Shown here: positions 41,985 through 53,000 of the stretch, piece by piece
Numbering within the stretch: position 1 is the stretch's first letter
How the letters are laid out: each line of letters opens with the position of its first letter
Assembly (NCBI RefSeq): GCF_000204055.1
Contig: NW_006768780.1
Location: 408,286 to 472,285 of the forward strand
DNA: 64,000 nt
Source of the DNA: Melampsora larici-populina 98AG31
Taxonomy: Eukaryota; Basidiomycota; Pucciniomycetes; Pucciniales; Melampsoraceae
Direction of reading: 5' to 3'
Position numbers and translations under genes: made by a program
The notes under the pieces: model-generated
Told to the model about the DNA's origin: nothing
What the model saw: only the letters and a program-made list of their open reading frames with translations
The model's database searches: none

Positions 41985-42612
41985 GGTGGTGATGCTGAGT
42001 GAACGTGGGGAAATAAGAAGTCTGAAGAACAACGGTGAAGACCAAGGAGTGCAGGGAAAGGCAGCAAAAACAGTGCGGTGGCCGAGCTGTCACTCAGGCC
42101 TTTGTGACAGACGGTGTGGAAGCTGACTAAATCAACAAAAATGAGAAGTCTCCAAATGAACTTTACTTCCTGATCACACAAGTCTGGAAATGGATGGAGA
42201 CAGGATAAAGAAACGGACACAACAATGATTTATTTGATTAGAAAACAATAAAAATGAAGGATACAGCAACTGGGTCTTGAATGAAAATGGCTGGAAATAT
42301 GTGAATTCAGATAAATGACGATATGACACATTTAAAGTGGCGAGGAGTCCAAATCAACAAATTACTCGAGAAGTCCAACCTCATTAATGTGATTGTAACA
42401 ATCAAAGTTATAAAACATGCTGAAATCCTCTCAGAGTCGAATTGTGAACAACCCGAGAGGTTTCCAAAATACTGTGTTTGTCAATGGAATATTAAAACTT
42501 GAAAATTTTGATCTCTTCATCAGTTCATTCGATGACGATTCATGATTTAACGTTCAAGGTTCATCACCCGAGATGATATCTTTAAAGGAAGAAATGATAT
42601 CTTATATCATAA

Positions 42613-42767
42613 GCAGTCATGATATCAAAAGGAAGCGGCCTTGAGACATGTGAGTGAATGTGGCGAGATACAAATTGAGAATCAACAAGAACAACGGTGA
42701 AGACAGATCAGTGCCGTGAAAGGCAGCGATAATGATATCTGATATCACAAGCGGTCATGATATCAAG
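42613..42767. repeat. Diverged copy of the 5' end of the neighbouring gene between short repeats
   Basis: The stretch from about 42640 to 42735 (GCGGCCTTGAGACATG ... AACAACGGTGAAGAC ... AAAGGCAGC) is a diverged direct copy of 41970-42070, which covers the start codon and upstream region of the 39696-41984 gene. It is bounded by GTCATGATATCAA at about 42616-42628 and 42754-42766. Confidence 0.5.
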
Positions 42768-42924
42768 GAAAGGAAGACACCATGACTCACTGACTGACTT
42801 GATCAGTGATATCCTTATCAGAACACTTTTGTTTGAATGGATTCCTTAAATTGAAAGGCCTTCTGAGTGTTCTTCTGTTCTTATCAATCACACCAAGAAC
42901 GAGTTCCTTCTCACACGTACAACC

Positions 42925-43546
42925 ATGACTGCCAACTCATCAGACGCTAAGAAAAATATTGAAGAACCAGTGGGAATAAACCCTGGTAACTTTGCTTTTT
43001 TGTCTCTTGTTTTGGTTTGGTTTGCTTTATTCTGATAGTCTTATTTTGACTTTACAATTTATCCAGCTAGACCTGGTCCAGAGGCATTGGAAGCCTGTCA
43101 GATTCAGAACAATCAGGAATATATACCTGGCAAGTTTCATCTTCGTTTGTACTTTTTCATCTTCATTACATTTTTTCAATACCGTTCCCTTTCTGACCTT
43201 CATGACATTGCCTTTTGAATTTCCAGATAGACGCTTCTGTATCCCTGAATCTGAGGAACTGGATGCAATTTATGATTACCTCGAGTCTTGAAGGGAACCG
43301 TCAAGAGATGTGGTCATCTCAACCGGTAGCTGGAGCCCTTATTCAAACCCTTATGGGCGTGCAGGCTACTGCCTTAATGATTATATCAATGGCTTTGTGG
43401 AACCCGAAGATGAAGATTGGGTCTATGGAGTTTCCTGTGAGGAAACTCCAGAAGAAGAGGCCGAGGAGGGACAAAACATCAATTCCTCTGCAAAAATGAA
43501 AACCAAGATGAAAGAAGAGAATGATGAAATTCTGATAAAGAATTGA
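42925..43546 (+). pseudogene. Small three-exon gene with an in-frame TGA, next to the transposase
   Basis: Exons 42925-42985, 43067-43129 and 43227-43546 join in phase; the second intron uses a GC donor (CCTG|GCAAGT). The product begins MTANSSDAKKNIEEPVG and continues to ESEELDAIYDYLES, where TGA (43289-43291) interrupts. The same frame then continues REPSRDVVISTGSW ... YCLNDYINGFVEPEDEDWVYG and an acidic/basic tail to 43546. Either the short 61-residue form is real or the TGA is a nonsense change. It converges on the 3' end of the transposase gene 43 bp away. No known domain. Confidence 0.45.
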
Positions 43547-43588
43547 GAAAGAAAAAGATGGAGTACAAAAACTGCTTGATGCTTGACG

Positions 43589-44860
43589 CTAATGTGATGG
43601 TCCAGCCACCGCCCGGCCATTAGACTCTGTGTTTTTGTTTGCGGTTTGACCCTTGTATTTCCTTTTCTTACTCGGCTGCCCACTGTGTTTTGCAAGCTCT
43701 CGATCTTTTGCTTTTTGACTGTTGCGATCCTTCTTGTCTTGATTTTCTTTCAATGTGTCTTTCCAATTTTTTGGTCCGGTATTCAGCGCACTACGCCAAG
43801 CTACAGGAATGACATCAATAAAGTTGATGTCTGCCCAAAATTGATGAAGCTCAGCGGAATAGAATGCCCCAGCGTTGAGGACAAAGGTTCTGGTGTCCAA
43901 ATGGACTACCACGTGCTCCGTTTTCTTCAAGACTCGCCTCTCAGTCATAATTGGCCTTGTTTTTTGAATTGTACAACCACTTTTGTGGCAATTGTGTTGG
44001 ATGTTGAGGACACCTTCAATGTCCTGAGTAATATAACAGGAATATTGTCAGTGTCAAAATCAATGCAAACCTTTGAACAAAAATCTTACCGCCGGATTGA
44101 TCCAGACGACATTCAGAGTCTCTTCCACCTCGCGCATACCATAGAATTGGCATACTGGACCTGTCTTACACCTTGATATTTCAATCTTGCACTGTTGAGG
44201 TGCACATTCAACCGCGCCCCACATTCTCTTGACTCTTCCAATCATCCTTCCGGTGCCTGAAAGTGTCCGAAAGTGTGTTGATTGAGCCTGAAGTAAGGAA
44301 GCAATCTTTGATGAGTGACAATTCAAGAATAGATAAAGATGCACATTACCAAAAGAAAGTCGTGCTCTCTGATTTTTTGCCCATTTTTGAGTGTGAGTGA
44401 ATCCAAGACCTTCCAGGTTTTTGAGCAAAAGGCGTCTAAAATCTCTTTTGGAATAATTGTCTCTGCACTTGATGGCTGCGTCTTGTGATTTTCTACATTT
44501 CAAATTCATGAAGATCATTGGAGACATAAGACATATTGAAAGTATTGTAATAAATATTGTTAAACTGGTCAAAAACTTACTTCCTACTTTGAAATGTCCT
44601 TCGTGATTCCAGGATGAATTATAGCCTAACGCCTTCTGAAATAAAATGTTGGTCTTGAAGAGCGCCACGACTTTTGGACCTGCCTGAATGTACGTTTGTA
44701 AATGATTGTTGTAATTAAGGCACGCTGCAGTTACTGATCTAATCAGGCGATGGTTGTTGAAGGATTCAGCGATATCTCTTCCTGGGCTGAGATGATTGGA
44801 GTGAATTGAAGATTGCCGAGTATTTCCATTATAGGATTCAAAGTTTTCGGTGGCGAATAG
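43589..44860 (-). mobile_element. Plavaka-like transposase gene, 3' portion (separated by LTR-element insertion)
   Basis: Minus strand. Directly left of the LTR the frame reads FATENFESYNGNTRQSS, SNHLSPGRDIAESFN and FQKALGYNSSWN, followed by further exons (KWAKNQRARLSFGNVHL, VWINPA, DIEGVLNIQHNCHKSGC, DTRTFVLNAGAFYSAELHQF) and a basic C-terminus ending AVAGPSH at 43589. The blocks FATENFES.N.., SNR.SPGRDIA and NVQHDC are typical of the basidiomycete Plavaka (KDZ/CMC-related) DNA transposases. The upstream part of the same gene is at 62414-64000. The two halves share the 5-bp target duplication and fit in frame at PACLF/ATENF. Confidence 0.7.
44856..44860. repeat. Target-site duplication AATAG (left copy) of the outer LTR element
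   Basis: AATAG precedes the TG of the 5' LTR and recurs at 62414-62418 directly after the CA of the 3' LTR. Confidence 0.9.
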
Positions 44861-45280
44861 TGTAATGATGCATATATATACATCATCACAACATTACATT
44901 GAGTACACATATCATACATACCTAGCCCTTAGACTTACACTTAGTAGTTTTTCATATATCCATCGAGTGCCACGCTTACGGAATGGCTCCTTAGGGAACT
45001 CGAGACTGATCTCGTATTCTATTCCTTTGGAGCCAGGTTAGCAAACTCATTTCTCTTATTTCTAATTATATCAATTTCTCTTATTACACAACTTATATTG
45101 TTTAGTCCCGTTAGAGGGAACTCGAGACTGATCTCGTATTATATTCCTTTGGAGCCAGCTTCTAGAAATAATTCAATCATATCTACTTTGGTTCTAGAAG
45201 CATAAAGTCCCTTGTGGCATCAGACCCTCAGTTCCCTCCGTGAGACTCCTTCGAAGTGAGGACATCTTAAGTCCTTTACA
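44861..45280 (+). repeat. 5' LTR of outer element, with a 44-bp internal direct repeat
   Basis: It differs from the 3' LTR at five of 420 positions, two of them TCG here versus TTG in the 3' copy. A 44-bp unit starting AGGGAACTCGAGACTGATCT occurs at 44993-45036 and 45115-45158 with one mismatch; each contains CGAGACTGATCTCG, an imperfect palindrome. Confidence 0.93.
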
Positions 45281-45453
45281 CTTTTTTTTTCTCAAACCAA
45301 TACCGGTATCGACTACTTCAGATTCCTTCAGAAGAACATAGTTCTTAAAAGCACCCCGGATATTCAAGATCCAACCTTATTTCAACTACTTACTCAATAC
45401 CTTGAAGATCCATCTTCACACTTCGATTTCGTACATCAAGAGCTATACCATTT
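45281..45453 (+). other. Leader of outer element
   Basis: 173 bp between the 5' LTR and gag. It opens with a T-run (CTTTTTTTTTCTC) rather than the TGG that starts a usual primer-binding site, so the primer is unclear. Confidence 0.5.
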
Positions 45454-47088
45454 ATGACCCCGCCGGTTTCGACTCGCAGCGATTCCACTGATCTCATGTC
45501 TTGGGTGGACGATCCAGAAACCTTAATCAGAAGATCGAATACACTACCCCCACAGTTCCAACACCGTTCCTTTGAAGAGTTGGGAAGATATACCCACGAT
45601 AAGGTTCTTGCGGCAAGCGTTCCGTCTAAACCGATCCCGGCGACAGCTAAACCATATAACCCAGCTGTACAGGCCTCGTCGTCACGTACTGCATCCTCCT
45701 TACCCGGAACCTTCCCCACTTCTCCTCTTTCACATCGTCGTTCTCCTTTATCGCTTCTACAACGAGAGGAAGAACACATCCACCGCGATTTAAACATCAG
45801 ATCTAAACGACCACCCTCACCTTCTTCATCCCTATTACCAAAAGTTGACGGGATGACGGGCCAAACGGATGATTCGCCTTTGAATCCAACTTCGACCAAC
45901 GATCTGCTACGTGCTATGCTATTGGCACAAGCAGCAGGCGTCAAAGCGGCTAATGAGGCAGCAGAACGCAATGCACGTTTGGAAGAAGAGCGGATCGTAG
46001 CTGCACATGAAGCGGCAAAGCGAATCGCTGGATTTGAGGAGAAACTACTCCAGATGCAGATGAACGCGTCGACGCAATCACCAGCTCCTACGACTCATGA
46101 AGGAGTTTCCCGAGGACTTGATCTTGCTAAATTCAAGTCATCGGATGGACTGCAATTCAAGGGTCCATACCGGGATGTAGAAGCGTTCCTGAAGTGGTTT
46201 ACCTCCCTGAAGATCTTTTTCATGGTCAAACAAGTCAATAAAGACGAGGACCAAATTATACTCACCGGCTTGTACTTACTGGAAACCAATCTCCAAGCGT
46301 TTTGGGCCCACAATATTGATAACTTCAGCAAGATATCGTGGGACAACTTTAAAGAAAAACTCTTTCGGGCAGCTCTACCTTCTGACTGGAACGACAAGAT
46401 CAGAGAAAAGATACTCACGTTACAAATGTCGAACAACGAGGACTTTTGTTTTTTCTGCACTCGCGCTCGATCCATCCAGTCTCTTATGAACCATGACCAG
46501 GTTGAGATCGATGATTTCACACTGGCCAGCCACATGTTGTTGGGAATGCTCCCGGAGTTGAAATCAACTCTTAGGTTAGATGGTCCTCTAAAGAAGGAAA
46601 ATTTTGACTTTATACGGTTTGAGGAACACTGTGACTTGATTTACGAAGACTTGATCGTGAAAAAGATCCTCAATCGACGAACCATTCCCACAACCGCCAC
46701 TAGAGCTTCACACGGTCAGCACGCGACTCAAACACCTATTCATCGAACCACCAATTCTGAATCTGAGGAGGAGCGTAAACAAGCGTTGTATTGGAAAATC
46801 AACTCGTATCTCGATTCACAAGGACTCTGCCACTTCTGCAAAAAGCAGTGCGGTAGCGAGTATAAACATTGTACCGGCACTTTCTCCAAAGAGCGGATCA
46901 CCTTCCCTCCCGGTTACACCCCTCCACCTAAGCCTGCGAACTATGTTCCGCCTCGAGCCCGTTTAGCAAACACTGCGGGACGTCCTACTCATGCACCTGC
47001 AGGACGACCTCCACGCTCCCAAGTGGCTGCTGTTAGCTTCCCAGAGTACAACTCAACCACTATTGTGGCATATGAAGAGATAGATTGA
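45454..47088 (+). CDS. Gag of outer Ty3/gypsy element
   Basis: 544 residues. Ser/Pro-rich N-terminal third, an Ala/Glu-rich coiled-coil stretch (LAQAAGVKAANEAAERNARLEEER in parts, about 150-200), then a retrotransposon capsid-like helical region (KFKSSDGLQFKGPYRDVEAF, WFTSLKIFFM, FKEKLFRAALPSDW, ASHMLLGMLPELKSTLR). A Cys/His patch CHFCKKQCGSEYKHC lies near residue 455; it is not a canonical CCHC knuckle. The frame ends EEID then TGA (47086-47088), and the frame beyond the TGA is open into pol, so expression of Gag-Pol would need readthrough or the TGA is a mutation. Confidence 0.85.
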   Translation: MTPPVSTRSDSTDLMSWVDDPETLIRRSNTLPPQFQHRSFEELGRYTHDKVLAASVPSKPIPATAKPYNPAVQASSSRTASSLPGTFPTSPLSHRRSPLSLLQREEEHIHRDLNIRSKRPPSPSSSLLPKVDGMTGQTDDSPLNPTSTNDLLRAMLLAQAAGVKAANEAAERNARLEEERIVAAHEAAKRIAGFEEKLLQMQMNASTQSPAPTTHEGVSRGLDLAKFKSSDGLQFKGPYRDVEAFLKWFTSLKIFFMVKQVNKDEDQIILTGLYLLETNLQAFWAHNIDNFSKISWDNFKEKLFRAALPSDWNDKIREKILTLQMSNNEDFCFFCTRARSIQSLMNHDQVEIDDFTLASHMLLGMLPELKSTLRLDGPLKKENFDFIRFEEHCDLIYEDLIVKKILNRRTIPTTATRASHGQHATQTPIHRTTNSESEEERKQALYWKINSYLDSQGLCHFCKKQCGSEYKHCTGTFSKERITFPPGYTPPPKPANYVPPRARLANTAGRPTHAPAGRPPRSQVAAVSFPEYNSTTIVAYEEID

Positions 47089-47190
47089 GAGCTTTGGGAG
47101 ATTGCCGAGAGCACTGAGGATACGTCGGAGCCCAAAGTTGAAGGGTACGTGGACCAGCCTATCTCGAAACCCACTGTCATCCTGCAACTG

Positions 47191-47194
47191 ACGT
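47191..47194. repeat. Target-site duplication ACGT (left copy) of the inner element
   Basis: ACGT lies immediately before the inner LTR TG end and again at 58350-58353 after the CA end. It falls in a Leu-Thr-Cys stretch upstream of the outer element's protease active site. Confidence 0.8.
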
Positions 47195-48823
47195 TGTAGA
47201 ACTTATAACCCAACAAGGGTTATACAGAGCTGGAAGAGGATAATCTACTAATAAAATGACTAGTAGAAGTTGTCTAAGGACTGCTCTTCTAAAACAACAC
47301 AATCAGAAAGAGCTCTGTTGTATTGAGTACTGATAAGGCACCAGAGAAATATAACTTCACATGTAATTTTAACTTCAAAAGCACACTTTGTATTACTATC
47401 AACACTGCTATAGTGTTATTCCCAATTGATAACTGAAAAAAAATAAGCAATATCTGATTGATATTATTCCCAATAAGTCTTTATGACTATAAAACTAAAG
47501 TAAATTTCTCTTTATAACTGTAATAAAGGGCGTATTTAAGTGAACAGGTACTATTAAAATAAGTTTATGATGATAAACAAAATAATAATGGCGTAAATGA
47601 TAAAGAAAAAAAAGGGGAACAACAGTCCCAAAACCCTCTCAAAGTATATATAACAATGTACTAGAACTTTTACAATGGTCAACAGCCTCAAAACCAATCA
47701 AATCCGCCCAAAATTCCCTAAAAACCCTATGATGACGCAATGTAATGGTTTTGTTACTAATAAATGATGTAATTTTCACAGCTAAAAGTGATCAATGACG
47801 CAATAATATGATGTACAGCACTTCTTATGATGAATACAGGTGATTTTTTCCTTGTAAACTAGCTGAAAACCAATTTTTGAGATTACGAATTTTTTCAGAT
47901 GTGCTCCAATTTTTGATTACTAAAGTGCATCTTGTAGCCCACGTGTTACTGATCATTTCTGACACCTACATGACCTACTTCTGATGAGTGATGAGTAAGA
48001 TATTGAGTTGTGAAGTTAAGGTTTTTAGTGTTACATATGACTTGTGACTGTAAATTCGAGATTCACACCAATTCTTTATTTGCCTTATAACTTTTTACAC
48101 ACACCTCCGTTACTCATGATTTAAAGTTTGTACATTATGTAATCCACTCTTCTGCGTTGAATGAGCCATCTACCAACCTATTCTGACGTCATTTGACATA
48201 TGTAATTAGCTGAAAACCTCCATTTTCCACGAATTTCACCCATTTTCTTCACTTTTCACAGCTACTACTATCTTTTTCTTGCTCATGTAATATGACATCA
48301 TCATCTATAGCCTTAAAAATCCCGGAAAATCCTCTTGGCAACCTTAAATTCCATCACTACCACTATTACACAACCAAACTACACGTGTACCTCTTGTTTA
48401 CCAACTTCGAAAAAGTGCTTTTTTCCTAATAACTTCTGTTTCTACTTATCAACCTTGAAGATTAAAATTGTCATAGTATCATATAATGTTGTTCTTTCAT
48501 ATTCTAACCTCATAATACCCATAACTCTAATATTACTACCCTAAAAACCATTTTCCAACCTTTATACCTATAATTTCGAATTATTCTTATGTTTTTCTTT
48601 CTTTCTTTTTGTAATAAATTTGTAAGTAAACTATAATGATCTTAATATATAATGTGAAATAAAATGATGTAATGTTGACCTAATGACCAATACATAAGCC
48701 TACAAGAGCTTCCATTGATCAAAAACCTCCATTTCGAATTTTCTTTCCTGCTGAATCCTGCTAATAAACTGGTAAACTGGTAATTGTGAATTTTTTAATT
48801 GATCCCATAAATTGATCACCACA
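47195..48823 (-). repeat. 3' LTR (in coding sense) of inner element
   Basis: 1629 bp; matches 56725-58349 with roughly six substitutions plus short indels in A-runs. A 69-codon open frame occurs in both copies on the plus strand (48335-48544) but has no support as a gene. Confidence 0.93.
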
Positions 48824-48838
48824 TCCTCCTCTTCTTCC
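48824..48838 (-). promoter_or_regulatory. Polypurine tract of inner element
   Basis: On the minus strand GGAAGAAGAGGAGGA abuts the TG end of the 3' LTR, the expected position of the plus-strand primer. Confidence 0.8.
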
Positions 48839-48920
48839 AAACTGCCCCCAGTTTATCAATTAAACAATTCAATTAAACACTCCAAATCACTAAATTCTCG
48901 AATTTTCCTTTATTTCCAAT

Positions 48921-49821
48921 ATGGTCAACACTGTTTCACCTTCTGTAGCTTCACCTTGTGTCCAATGCCGGATGGTAAACTCCTCCTGCCACTATCAAAT
49001 CAATCCTGCTTGCCAAAGATGCCATAGTCTAGGAATAATATGCTGTAAGTCCAATTTCTTTCTTCTATTTCTTTATAATAAGTTTCAATGTTTTTATTTA
49101 ATTCTTTTACTAATTTTTAATGTCTTTTCTTTATTTAATTTTAATAGCCTACCCCTCAGCGCCTTCATCCAATAATTCACCTGTACCTAATTCTCCTGCC
49201 AACAATTACCCTCCACCAAACACGCCTAATACTCCTATCAGAATAAATTTCCTTAACCCTTATAATATTAATTTAAATAACACGCCTTCAGCACCTGATT
49301 CCCCTAATCCCTCTATTACTTCATCAATTGAAACCAACTTTACTACATCTGATCCATTTTTTGAAAGATTATATGAACATAACCTGGCGTGGAAAACTGA
49401 TTATATAACTTATCAGAATTGGCATTCTTGGAGGATCCTGGATGATACAATCAGACAATTTAAAGAAGCAGGCTTTGAAGTTCCAAACATAATTAATAAT
49501 CATTATCATTTGTTGCGTGCACATTCTATAGCTGAGTATGTTTCAAGAAGGGGTGAAGATGAGTGTTTGACTGTAGCAACTTTTATTCCATTCCTTAATC
49601 ATGCTGAGCGTGCAAATGCTGCTATTTTATCCCCCTACAGTACTCCTTCTACCAATCCTCCTAATACTGAACCTCCTCTAATTAATTATGTTAATAATAG
49701 TCCTCCTGTAATTCCCGCTGTAAATTCTCCTTATACTGATTATAATTATTCTGAATATACTCCTACTATTTATGAACTTCCAAGCTGGCTTGATCCACGC
49801 CTTTTCCCTTCTTCTCCTTAA
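48921..49821 (+). CDS. Antisense spliced gene of the inner element: Zn2Cys6 zinc-cluster-like protein
   Basis: Two exons, 48921-49044 and 49148-49821, join in phase across a GTAAGT...AATAG intron; 265 residues. Exon 1 encodes CVQC, six residues, C, seven residues, C-QR-C, six residues, C: exactly the Cys-x2-Cys-x6-Cys-x7-Cys-x2-Cys-x6-Cys spacing of the fungal Zn2Cys6 binuclear cluster, a DNA-binding fold. Exon 2 begins with a Pro/Asn/Ser-rich linker, then a helical segment (DPFFERLYEHNLAWKTDY, WRILDDTIRQFKEAGF, HYHLLRAHSIAEYVSRRG, ATFIPFLNHAERANAA) and an acidic/aromatic tail. It lies opposite in strand to gag-pol, starting about 100 bp beyond the LTR, so the 3' LTR read backwards would be its promoter. 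Basic residues usually found between Cys 2 and 3 are few (one Arg), so DNA binding is unproven. Confidence 0.75.
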
Positions 49822-50031
49822 TTTTTTTTTTATATCTTTTAACTTGTACATTTTTAATCTTCTTTTAAAATTTTAATATAATTATTATACTGATAACTAG
49901 TGAAACATATCCTTATTTTTTTTTTTTTTAAATCTTATCTTATATTTTTATTCTGGTCTTTTAATTCTTTTAATCTTTTATATATATTTTTATCTTTTGA
50001 AATTAATAATATTATTAGTGGTAATTTATAC

Positions 50032-53000
50032 TTATAATTGCGCCTCTTCCTCTTCAATGCCCACCTCCTCTTCTTCTGCTAATATTGCCACACCCCTAGG
50101 ATAAAATCTTTTAACATGTTCAGCAGCATATTTTCGCGATAATTGAGTTCCATCTAACTCTTCTAGAATATAAGCACCTCCCATATGTTGTTCAACTACC
50201 TTATAAGGCCCATTCCATCTATTTTTAAATAATTTTCCCCATTGAAATTCTAAACTTTTGTTATAAGTTAATACCAAAGTTCCCTTCTCTAATGGATTTC
50301 TTAATCTATGCGCATTTTTCTTGTCCCAATATATAATTCCATCTACTCTTGCCTTCATCATCTTTTCATAAGCCTTCTTAATTAATTCTTCTCTTCCCAA
50401 TAATTGTTCCATTCTTGCTTTTAATAAATCTTCTCCAGTGTAAATAATATCCCAATCAATACCTAAAAATGTCCCAGCTTCCAAATCCACAGGTAAAATT
50501 GCTAGTTGATTAAATAACATCTCATAAGGAGATAATCCAGTGGTTCTTTTCGTGGAAATCCTGTCTGCAAATAATACTTGAGGTAGAAATGTTTCCCAAG
50601 AAGTCCCAGTCTCATCACTTAATTTTACCAAAGCTCCTTTAATATCCTTATGACCTCTTTCAACCATTCCTTCTGACTGTGGCCAATATGCCGTGGATTC
50701 CCCTAATTTTGATCCTGACATAGCAATTGCATCTCTAAATACCCCTTTAAATTCAGAACCTCCATCCACAGTAAAACATTTAACAGAACCATATCTCATT
50801 AACCATTCTTTCGTAATAAATTTGGCCACTGCAGGTGCTGTTAACTTCTTTAAAGGTGCAGCTTCTACCCATCCAGTTAAATCATCTCTAGCTATTATAG
50901 CATAATTATAATTACCCGCCTTAATATGAATTGCATCCAAGCTCACTCTTCCAAATAAAGTACTTTCACCAGTTGCCCTTTCCATTTCTTTTTCTTTCTT
51001 TGAACTTTTCTTCTGACATATTTCACACGTCAATACCCAATCTCTAACAAATTCCTTCATTTCAGGCCACCAGAATCTTACCAAACATCTTTTATAAGTC
51101 TCCTCAATTCCTCTATGTCCTAATTCCTCATGTAATTTCTCTAAAACAAACCTTTGTCCTTCTAAATTTGAAACAACCAATCTTCCATAAGGTACTCCTC
51201 TTTTCTTCAATCTTTCATTTTCCACGTAATAAGAAGGAGCTCTATTCTTAAGCCTTTGAAACTCATCATCCAAGCATCCTTCAGGTCTTTTTAAAGTTGT
51301 TAAATACTCTTGTAAATACTTCCAAACACCTTCTTGCGCCCAAATTGTTCCACTCTCTTCCTCCTCTTTTTCTGATGTTAAATCCTCATTCTGCAATTTA
51401 AAACTTTCATATACTTTAATATCTTTATCCTCCTCATTAAAACTCTCAGCTGAATCTGAATCACTTCCACGCATTCTTCTTGATAATCCATCTGGCATTC
51501 CAAAGCTTTTAGCATGTTTATGAACTAAATCAAATGAAAATAATTGAATGAAAGCTACCCATCTTGTCATAGCAGCATTAGGTAAACTTGGCGTGTTAAT
51601 CATCTGAATTAAAGCCTTTGCATCCACTTGTAATTCAAAATGTTGACCCCATAACTTTGTTCTGAACTTTTTAAGAATCTTTGCCACGCCACATAGCTCT
51701 AATTTGGGTTGAGAATACCTTGATTCCACCTCAGTAAATACTTCTGATTCATAGAATACTGGCCTGACTTCCCCATTTCCATCCGCTTGCATTAATACTC
51801 CTCCAGCTGCTATATGACTTGAATCCACGGCTAGAATAATTGGACTTGCTTCTTCATTATAATCCAAAGCTGATAATATTATATCTTCCCCAACAATCTT
51901 CTTCAATAAATTAAAAGCATCCTCACACTCTTGACTCCATATAAACTCCACTTTTAATCTTGTAAGCCTTCTTAAAGGTGCTGCCAAATGACCAAAATTA
52001 GGAATAAACATTCTTACATATATACACGTGCCCAAAAATCCTAATACTTGAGTTTTATTTGTTGGAGTTGGCCAACTTTGAATCTTATTCTTCTTTTTAA
52101 TTGATATACTCCTTCCTTTCTTGCTTACAATATGTCCAACAATTTCCAAAGCAGGTACACACACAGCAAACTTCTTTCCAGACACAGTAAGTCCTGCTTC
52201 TTCAATCCTGAACAACATTCTTTCTAAAACCACGGCATATTCCCAAATAAATTTTCTTATACCATTATTTTCTTTTAATACTTCATTATTATAATCTGAT
52301 TCAGGTCCTTTAATACCACCATCATCAATAAAAATTCCCACGTGTTGAGGAATTTCATCTTGCAATATCCACATCATCTGAGCTTGATATACAGCTACTG
52401 AATTAGTTGCTCCTTGAGGTAATCTAGTTAATTGTAATCTTCCCAAAGGGGTTTCAAAAGTTGTTAAAGGACGTGAAAATGCTGCTAATTCCCTTTCATC
52501 ATAACCTCCCATTATATCACCAAGTCCATAACAAGCTCTTCCAGCAAAGGATTCCACGAAATCTTCAGGAGCAGGTGGTACCCCAGAGTCCTTAATTGTT
52601 ACTCTATTTAATACTTGTAAATCATGTACTACCCTTAATTTTCCATCACCTTTAAGTACACAGAATACAGGACTAGTATAACTTGATGTGGATTGTTCAT
52701 AAAGACCTGTTCTTATTCTTTGTCTAACTAATTCAATGAAATCATTCCTTATTGCTACAGGTATAGGAATAGGTCTAATTTGCCAAGGCTCATGTTCCAC
52801 CACGGGTATTGCATAAGGTTGTCCATATGAATGCTTCAATAATCCTCTTTCTTCTTCACAATAAGCTATTGCTGCTTCCCTTAATACCAATATTAATAAG
52901 AATAATTTCCATTCCTCCTCACTTAACCATTCTGCAGGACCAAAGTTGCATTGCTTAAGCCTTTCCACCATGGTTTTCTCAGTTTCTTTGAAGACTGGAG

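Noticed and set aside
48335..48544. A 69-codon open frame repeated identically at 57861-58070
   Set aside because: It lies inside both LTRs of the inner element; identity reflects LTR duplication, with no domain or splice evidence for a gene.
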